Shown: positions 1 through 3,765 of the stretch, piece after piece
Layout of the letters: each line of letters opens with the position of its first letter
Position numbering within the stretch: position 1 is the stretch's first letter
DNA from: DASSKF01 sp035690725
GTDB lineage: Bacteria; Actinomycetota; Actinomycetes; Actinomycetales; Dermatophilaceae
Assembly (NCBI GenBank): GCA_035690725.1
Contig: DASSKF010000208.1
Span: forward strand, 1-6,929
DNA: 6,929 bases
Reading direction: 5' to 3'
Translations under genes and position numbers: made by a program
Notes under the pieces: model-generated
The model's input: only the letters and a program-made list of their open reading frames with translations
The model's database searches: none
Told to the model about the DNA's origin: nothing

Positions 1-487
1 GACCCAGTCGGGTGAGCCGGTCGGTGTTGCGGGCGTGCTCGGTCAGCCACTTGGCGGTGTTCTCGGCCGGGATGGCGACGGCGTCGGCCAGCACCTGCGC
101 GGCCGCGGCCGAGGGCGCCAGGCCAAGCACCGACCCGGGACCGTGCTCGCCCTCCCACGCGGTGCGCAACGCGGCCATGGTGGTGCTCTTGCCGGTCCCG
201 GCGGCACCGACGAGCAGGTCCAGCGCCCGACCCGAGCACGCGAGCCGGCCCACCGCGGCCACCTGCTCGGTCGACGCCACCTTCCCGGTCGGAAGTGGCT
301 GCTCTCCGATCTGCTCGGCCAGGAGCGGGGAGACGGACGGCCCGTCCACCGCACGCCCCGCCTCCAGCAGCCGGGTCTCGGCCTCCGGCACTCCTGTGGT
401 CGTGTAGAGCTCGTGGTGGCGGCCCCGGAACTGGGGACTGCCATCCTGCCGGCGCAGCCCTTCCGGGCACTCGATCGAGAAGCCGCA
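1..487 (-). pseudogene. MobF/TrwC-type conjugative relaxase-helicase fragment, N-terminus missing, 3' side cut by the window edge
   Basis: The minus frame with codons at plus positions 2-4, 5-7 and so on is open from about 487 to the window start. It reads, in order, PEGLRRQDG, HHELYTTTGVPEAETRLLEAG, a spacer, then LDLLVGAAGTGKSTT, an AWEGEHGPGSVLGLAPSAAA segment, and ENTAKWLTEH. This is the join between the relaxase and RecD-like helicase parts of actinobacterial TraA/TrwC (MobF) proteins; GAAGTGKS (185-208) is the Walker A ATP site. In intact proteins an N-terminal relaxase domain of several hundred residues nicks plasmid or element DNA at oriT, and the helicase unwinds it during conjugation. 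Here that domain is absent: upstream of about 487 the frame stays open toward 660 but shows no family similarity and has poor codon bias. There is no convincing start codon. It is therefore a 5'-truncated remnant; whether the helicase continues intact to the left cannot be seen. The family call is firm, the exact breakpoint is not. Confidence 0.82.
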
Positions 488-494
488 TAGAGCA

Positions 495-656
495 ACCCTC
501 CACGATTCGGGGGGAACCACACCGCGTGACGATCGCCAAACCGAGCACACCGATGAGACCGGGCGGGTGGTCCGGTCTACCCAGGCGATGACTGAACTTG
601 ACCCGCCCTCGGCGGCGCCGTGTCGGCGTAGCGAGGCAGGTTTGAGACCCTCCACG
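495..656. repeat. 10-bp direct repeat ACCCTCCACG (495-504 and 647-656)
   Basis: The ten bases ACCCTCCACG occur at 495-504, beside the point where relaxase similarity stops, and again at 647-656, just ahead of the NTF2-like gene. The copies are about 140 bases apart. They could be paired protein-binding sites, traces of a rearrangement, or chance; the sequence does not decide. Confidence 0.3.
556..578. promoter_or_regulatory. Inverted repeat, possible operator of the NTF2-hydrolase operon
   Basis: Perfect 7-bp arms AGACCGG (556-562) and CCGGTCT (572-578) flank a 9-base centre, about 100 bases ahead of the operon start. The size suits a dimeric repressor site, and such enzyme pairs are often under TetR-type control, but no regulator gene is in view. 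A TTGACC at 598-603 resembles a -35 element, with no convincing -10 at normal spacing. Otherwise I see nothing in 488-675. Confidence 0.25.
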
Positions 657-663
657 GACGAAG

Positions 664-670
664 AAGGAAG
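664..670 (+). promoter_or_regulatory. Ribosome binding site of the NTF2-like gene
   Basis: AAGGAAG lies 5 bases before the ATG at 676 and settles that start. The later in-frame ATG codons lie inside the conserved fold. Confidence 0.65.
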
Positions 671-675
671 CCTCG

Positions 676-1083
676 ATGACGCAGAGCACCGAAGTGGCGA
701 AGACGACCGAGGCGGTCATTGACCGCTTCAACCGGGCGTTCCAGGAACGGGACGCCACCCTCCTCGAGGACATCATCTCCCTCGACTGCGTCATGGAGAG
801 CGTCCAGCCGGCCCCCGGCGGAACTCACTACGAGGGCTATGACGCTTCGTTCGACTCTTGGAAGGCACTCATCGACGACCCCACCAGCTACTTCGAGGTC
901 GAAGACGTCCACACCGGCGGCGAATGGGCGGTCATCCGCTGGCGCTACGTCTGGGGGCCCGGTCCCGACGACGCGGTCCGTGGCGTGAATGTCATGCGGG
1001 TCGTTGACGGCAAGATCGTCGAGGCCGCCGGCTACTCGAAGACCACGCCGGTCGTCTCCGCTCTGGAAGGGCTGACCGGCTGA
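676..1083 (+). CDS. NTF2-like / SnoaL-like family protein
   Basis: This 135-residue protein has the size and layout of the SnoaL-like branch of the NTF2 superfamily: an N-terminal helix (VIDRFNRAFQERDATLLEDI, residues 14-33), a strand and loop ending in a GTHYEGYDAS-like turn (49-58), then the late strands WAVIRWRYVWG (84-94) and RGVNVMRVVDGKIVEAAGYSK (102-122). The fold is a curved sheet with a cone-shaped pocket; members include polyketide cyclases, epoxide hydrolases, ketosteroid isomerase and many plain ligand binders. Family membership does not give the substrate, and I could not assign catalytic residues. There is no signal peptide, so it is probably cytosolic. The start has a strong ribosome binding site at 664-670. 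The stop codon TGA (1081-1083) shares its last base with the ATG of the next gene (TGATG), so the two are almost certainly co-transcribed and translationally coupled, which implies a shared task. Confidence 0.85.
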   Translation: MTQSTEVAKTTEAVIDRFNRAFQERDATLLEDIISLDCVMESVQPAPGGTHYEGYDASFDSWKALIDDPTSYFEVEDVHTGGEWAVIRWRYVWGPGPDDAVRGVNVMRVVDGKIVEAAGYSKTTPVVSALEGLTG

Positions 1084-1925
1084 TGACCACCATCACCGCC
1101 AACGAGGTCAGCATCGGGATCGAGTCCTTCGGCGAGGACGACGCACCACTCGTTCTACTCGTGGGCGGGACGACGATGCTCTCCTGGCCCGATGAACTTT
1201 GCGAGCGCATCGCCGCTGGCGAGCGGCGCGTCGTGCGCTACGACCTGCGCGACAGCGGCGAGTCGACGACATCGCGCACGGAGGCGCCTCGCTACACCCT
1301 GCGCGACCTCGCCGCCGACGCGGCGGCACTGGTGGACGCGCTCGACGGCGAGCCCGCGCACCTCGCGGGGATGGGCGTCGGCGGGATGGTCGCTCAGGTC
1401 GCTGCACTCGACCATCCCGGGGCATTCTCGGCGCTCACCCTGGCCAGTACTCGACCGGTCGCGCCCGGCAGGCCTGACGTCGACCTCCCCGACCACGACC
1501 AGGAGACGACGAAGCGCTTGTTCGCGCTTCCGATGCCCGACTGGGCCGACCGCGAGGCAGTGGCGGAGTTCGCCGAGGCTCGCGCGGAGATCCGCGGCGA
1601 CGACCCCGTCGCCGCACGCGCGGTCGCCGCGCGCATCTGGGACCGCACACCCGGCACCGCACCCCCGACCCAGACGGCCAATCAGCTCGGCATGGTCTTC
1701 TCCAAGCTTGACTGCAGACCCCGCTGGCGCGAGCGCCTATCCGAGATCAAGGTCCCTTCGCTCGTGGTCCATGGTCGCCGAGACCGGTTCTTCCCTGTCG
1801 GCAACGGCGAAGCAATTGCGCGCGAGATCCCCGGTGCGCGTCTGCTCGTCCTCGAGGATGCCGCCACCGTGATCCCCGACGGGGCGACCGGCGCGGTCGC
1901 AGAGGCCATGCTCACGCTGGGATAG
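1083..1925 (+). CDS. Alpha/beta hydrolase-fold protein, RdmC-like, with catalytic Ser and His replaced
   Basis: The 280 residues match the alpha/beta hydrolase branch that includes the anthracycline methylesterase RdmC. Landmarks are FGEDDAPLVLLVGG (16-29), WPDELCERIAAG (35-46), VRYDLRDSGESTT (51-63), the elbow region AHLAGMGVGGMVAQ (92-105), VPSLVVHGRRDRFFP (224-238) and IPGARLLVLEDA (249-260). In active relatives the elbow is G-x-S-x-G; here it is G96-M-G98-V-G100, so the nucleophile Ser is Gly. The acid is kept (Asp234 in HGRRD). The usual GMGHE with the catalytic His reads DAATV, placing Thr262 at the His position, and no His follows His230. Length, both domains and reading frame are otherwise intact, so this is not simple decay. 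By inference it is a pseudoenzyme, acting as a binding or scaffold protein, or it uses other chemistry. Its start overlaps the NTF2-like stop by one base; a GGAAGGG lies about 11 bases upstream inside that gene. Its 3' third is overlapped antisense by the SGNH gene's readthrough. Confidence 0.85.
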   Translation: MTTITANEVSIGIESFGEDDAPLVLLVGGTTMLSWPDELCERIAAGERRVVRYDLRDSGESTTSRTEAPRYTLRDLAADAAALVDALDGEPAHLAGMGVGGMVAQVAALDHPGAFSALTLASTRPVAPGRPDVDLPDHDQETTKRLFALPMPDWADREAVAEFAEARAEIRGDDPVAARAVAARIWDRTPGTAPPTQTANQLGMVFSKLDCRPRWRERLSEIKVPSLVVHGRRDRFFPVGNGEAIAREIPGARLLVLEDAATVIPDGATGAVAEAMLTLG

Positions 1926-2476
1926 CGGACGGGCTCACCGCGCATGTCTGGCACCCGCACGGCACCGCTGAGGTGGAGACCGTCCGCGCTGAAGGCTTGT
2001 GAGCCGAGGGGACAGAGCACGGCGCGGGAGTCCACGACACGCGCCTGGACAGCCTCCGCAGCGATGAGTGCGGCATCCCGGTAGCCGGTCAGAACCACAT
2101 TCGTGCGATCACCCGGGCCATCCAAACGGTCCTCATCGACGCCGGGCGGCAGCATGACCACCCACGCACGCACGCGCCACGAGCCAAGGAGGTGCGCAAG
2201 GGCTTCAGCGAATCGGCCCAGTGGAACATCCCTCCAGGGCGCGGCGTCATTGGTGCCGACGGACAGCAGGACGACGTCGTCGGTGCCCACAGATGCAGCG
2301 GTGGCCTGGGCGCTGAGGTCATACACGGTCGCGCCACCCGCCGCTGCGTTGATCACCTTCTCGCCCAAACGCGGGAGCTCGCGCCTGATGCGAGCAAGGT
2401 GGCTATCCCCGAGCAGCACGACGCGCACCCGGCCGAGGCTAGAGGAACGACGATCGTCCAGCGGGGCGCAGCCCAT
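1682..2476 (-). CDS. SGNH/GDSL-family hydrolase with a broken C-terminus that runs antisense into the neighbouring gene
   Basis: The open frame encodes 264 residues, of which about 170 look genuine. SGNH blocks appear in order: VRVVLLGDSHLARIR with nucleophile Ser25 (block I), NAAAGGAT near 43-50 (block II Gly), LLSVGTNDAAPW with Asn76 (block III), and ADGLHLS with Asp165 and His168 (block V). These enzymes are small esterases or lipases acting on acyl or acetyl esters; the substrate is unknown. No signal peptide is seen. The ATG at 2474-2476 has no clear ribosome binding site; a GTG at 2426-2428, giving VRVVLLGDS, is an equally good start. After DGLHLS the family normally has a closing AGY-type helix. 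Here the sequence becomes unrelated, and residues from about 184 on are antisense to the alpha/beta hydrolase gene. In the +1 frame a stop lies at 1935-1937, ten bases from that gene's end, so either a frameshift near 1950 or loss of the true 3' end is likely. Confidence 0.65.
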   Translation of the reverse strand: MGCAPLDDRRSSSLGRVRVVLLGDSHLARIRRELPRLGEKVINAAAGGATVYDLSAQATAASVGTDDVVLLSVGTNDAAPWRDVPLGRFAEALAHLLGSWRVRAWVVMLPPGVDEDRLDGPGDRTNVVLTGYRDAALIAAEAVQARVVDSRAVLCPLGSQAFSADGLHLSGAVRVPDMRGEPVRYPSVSMASATAPVAPSGITVAASSRTSRRAPGISRAIASPLPTGKNRSRRPWTTSEGTLISDRRSRQRGLQSSLEKTMPS

Positions 2477-2629
2477 GGTCAGGGTGGCCGAGTGTCACGC
2501 AGCCGGATTCGGTGACGGGACATGCCTGGACACACTGGCCGACTGAGCCATGACGCGATTGGGCTTTCCCCATCAGTCCCCCACAACAACGATCAAAGTC
2601 CAGCATGGGGTTGGGTCAAGACGAAGGGC

Positions 2630-2654
2630 AAAATCGCGGTTGACCTGCGGTTTT
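2630..2654 (-). terminator. Hairpin just after tRNA-Ala, probable intrinsic terminator
   Basis: On the minus strand AAAACCGC and GCGATTTT pair over 8 positions (one G-T wobble) around a 9-base loop. The hairpin ends in TTTT and starts four bases past the tRNA CCA end. Its place at the end of the tRNA transcript and its T-rich exit side support termination; the stem is short and fairly AT-rich. Confidence 0.5.
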
Positions 2655-2657
2655 GAT

Positions 2658-2733
2658 TGGTGGAGCCAGGGGGACTCGAACCCCCAACCCCCTGCTTGCA
2701 AAGCAGGTGCGCTACCAGTTGCGCCATGGCCCC
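2658..2733 (-). tRNA. tRNA-Ala (anticodon TGC)
   Basis: The minus strand folds as a complete cloverleaf. Acceptor GGGGCCA (2733-2727) pairs with TGGCTCC (2668-2662) with one G-T pair. The anticodon stem CCTGC/GCAGG encloses loop TTTGCAA with anticodon TGC (plus positions 2698-2700). The T arm is GGGGG-TTCGAGT-CCCCC. Discriminator A is followed by an encoded CCA (2660-2658). It reads GCN alanine codons. It is the last gene of the conserved gyrase-tRNA cluster, and its 3' end faces the accessory region, which makes it a possible attachment site for an integrative element. Confidence 0.97.
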
Positions 2734-2795
2734 GGGCTGGATCTGGCAGGCGGGCCGCCGAGGCGAGCTCACGCCATACCGGAGGAACCGGAGGG

Positions 2796-2915
2796 TCACT
2801 CGACGGTGTCGGTGGCCTCCGCCCAGAGGTCCTGCTCGGCCTGCTGGGCCTTGATCTTGCGCTGCACGACCACCGCACCGGCGGCCGCGGCGATCAGGAG
2901 CACGAGCTTCTTCAT
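2796..2915 (-). CDS. DLW-39 family mini-protein
   Basis: A 39-residue protein reads MKKLVLLIAAAAGAVVVQRK followed by IKAQQAEQDLWAEATDTVE. It matches the actinobacterial DLW-39 family in exact length, in the D29-L30-W31 triplet that names the family, and in position beside the tRNA-Ile/tRNA-Ala pair. Residues 4-17 form one short hydrophobic stretch after two lysines, followed by a charged helical tail, so it may be membrane-anchored with the tail in the cytoplasm. The function of the family is not known. AGAGGA lies 5 bases before the ATG and supports this start. The gene sits between the two tRNA genes, 50 bases after one and 62 before the other, so it probably shares their transcript and would be released as a very short mRNA by tRNA end processing. 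Confidence 0.88.
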   Translation of the reverse strand: MKKLVLLIAAAAGAVVVQRKIKAQQAEQDLWAEATDTVE

Positions 2916-2965
2916 CACGTTCCTCTCGTGCGGGCGAGGTGGACCCGACCGGTGACGGCCGGTGC

Positions 2966-3042
2966 TGGTGGGCCTAAGTGGACTTGAACCACTGACCTCT
3001 TCCTTATCAGGGAAGCGCTCTAACCGACTGAGCTATAGGCCC
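2966..3042 (-). tRNA. tRNA-Ile (anticodon GAT)
   Basis: The minus strand gives a full cloverleaf. Acceptor GGGCCTA (3042-3036) pairs perfectly with TAGGCCC (2976-2970). The D arm contains AGCTCAGTCGGTTAGAGC. The anticodon stem CTTCC/GGAAG encloses CTGATAA with anticodon GAT. The T arm is AGTGG-TTCAAGT-CCACT. Discriminator A (2969) is followed by an encoded CCA (2968-2966). It reads ATC/ATT isoleucine codons. It lies between the DUF3566 gene and the DLW-39 gene, as commonly seen downstream of gyrA in Actinobacteria. Confidence 0.97.
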
Positions 3043-3067
3043 GCGAGCGCAACACCCCGAACGGGGC

Positions 3068-3125
3068 GCGCCGGTCGAGGGTATCCCACCGGCGCACCGC
3101 CGATCAAAACGAGGTCCGGCGGTGC
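3068..3125. repeat. Two adjoining inverted repeats upstream of tRNA-Ile
   Basis: GCGCCGGT (3068-3075) pairs perfectly with ACCGGCGC (3088-3095) around 12 bases. GCACCGCCG (3094-3102) pairs perfectly with CGGCGGTGC (3117-3125) around 14 bases. The two hairpins share positions 3094-3095, so they abut or compete. They cover the candidate tRNA-Ile promoter. Neither has a T-run on the minus side. Confidence 0.5.
3078..3107 (-). promoter_or_regulatory. Candidate promoter of the tRNA-Ile / DLW-39 / tRNA-Ala unit
   Basis: On the minus strand TTGATC (3107-3102) and TACCCT (3083-3078) are separated by 18 bases, fitting a loose vegetative TTGAnn / TAnnnT promoter. The -10 ends 35 bases before the tRNA-Ile 5' end, leaving room for a short leader. 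The match is modest and the bases also take part in the inverted repeats, so this is tentative. Confidence 0.35.
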
Positions 3126-3140
3126 CCAGAACCGCGCGTT

Positions 3141-3186
3141 GTTGCTGAGCGGCGCCTGCTCGGGACTACCGCGAACCCTCAGCAAC
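3141..3186 (-). terminator. 9-bp inverted repeat after the DUF3566 gene, possible terminator
   Basis: GTTGCTGAG (3141-3149) and CTCAGCAAC (3178-3186) are perfect 9-bp arms around 28 GC-rich bases, starting about 21 bases past the DUF3566 stop. The position suits the end of the gyrB-gyrA-DUF3566 transcript. There is no T-run, which is common for actinobacterial hairpin terminators but also leaves the role unproven. Confidence 0.4.
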
Positions 3187-3207
3187 GAGGGTGCGGCGGC
3201 GTGACGC

Positions 3208-3765
3208 TCACTCGTCGGAGAGGGTGACCTGCAGGCCGCCGACGAGCGAGGAGCACACGTTGTAGAGGAACGCCCCGAGCGTGGCGATCGCGGTCAGCAG
3301 GACCACGTCGATGACGCCGATGACCACCGACAGCGACACCACCCGGCCGAAGCCGATGTAGTCCATGATGTCGAAACTCGAGCCCTGGGCCGGGTTGTCG
3401 ACGATGTCGGAGACCACCTGGTTGACGTCGGCGAAGACGCCCATCCCGGACAGCAGCAGCCACAGCGCCGCGACCATCACGACGAACGCGATGCCGATGG
3501 CCACCGACAGCAGGAACGAGATCTTCATCACCGACCACGGGTCGACCCGGGAGGTGGTGAGCCGTACTCGGCGCGGTCCACGGGCCCGCGGGGCCTGGCC
3601 CCCGGAGGGGCGACCTCCCTGCCCGCCGGGCTGGGTGCCCTGGGGACGGTCGGGGCGACGCTCGGTGCTCGCGCCGGACCGGCCCGAGGGCCGACCCTGC
3701 TGTGGGACGGTGCGCGTCTCCCCGCTGCCGCGGGCAGCCGTGCCCGCCTGACCTGACGTGCTCAC
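3208..3765 (-). CDS. DUF3566 domain membrane protein
   Basis: This 185-residue protein has a disordered N-terminal arm (about 1-66) very rich in Gly, Pro, Gln, Arg and Ser with net positive charge, then the DUF3566 core: a RVRLTTSRVDPWSVMKISF entry segment (66-84), a first membrane helix (about 83-106), an outer or periplasm-side loop containing FADVNQVVSDI and FDIMDYIGFGRV, and a second membrane helix (about 142-167). The gene directly downstream of gyrA in Actinobacteria is usually of this family; its function is not established. The GTG start (3765-3763) overlaps the gyrA TGA by four bases (GTGA), so it depends on gyrA translation. This position rules out later starts, though no other ribosome binding site was needed to place it. 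Its tail ends ...GLQVTLSDE. The basic arm could bind nucleic acid or acidic protein surfaces, which is inference only. Confidence 0.88.
   Translation of the reverse strand: MSTSGQAGTAARGSGETRTVPQQGRPSGRSGASTERRPDRPQGTQPGGQGGRPSGGQAPRARGPRRVRLTTSRVDPWSVMKISFLLSVAIGIAFVVMVAALWLLLSGMGVFADVNQVVSDIVDNPAQGSSFDIMDYIGFGRVVSLSVVIGVIDVVLLTAIATLGAFLYNVCSSLVGGLQVTLSDE

Noticed and set aside
12..407. Plus-strand frame rich in Ala, Ser and Pro over the same region.
   Set aside because: Antisense shadow of the relaxase frame; no ribosome binding site or recognisable domain.
43..522. A 159-codon minus-strand frame over the relaxase remnant.
   Set aside because: It is Arg/Pro/Ser-rich with no family features; the neighbouring minus frame carries the Walker A and TraA-like text.
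598..626. TTGACC at 598-603 as a -35 element for the NTF2 operon.
   Set aside because: At 17 bases the -10 position reads TGTCGG; the nearest TAnnnn-like hexamer is too far away. Not strong enough to list as a promoter.
488..675. Minus-strand relaxase frame remains open upstream of 487.
   Set aside because: Beyond about 487 the text loses all similarity and its codon choice is no longer GC-biased at third positions, so it is not treated as coding.
1155..1496. Minus-strand frame of 113 codons inside the alpha/beta hydrolase gene.
   Set aside because: Antisense of an established gene, no domain, no start context.
2103..2546. 147-codon plus-strand frame opposite the SGNH gene.
   Set aside because: Ser/Arg/Thr-rich shadow translation; the minus strand has the full SGNH catalytic blocks.
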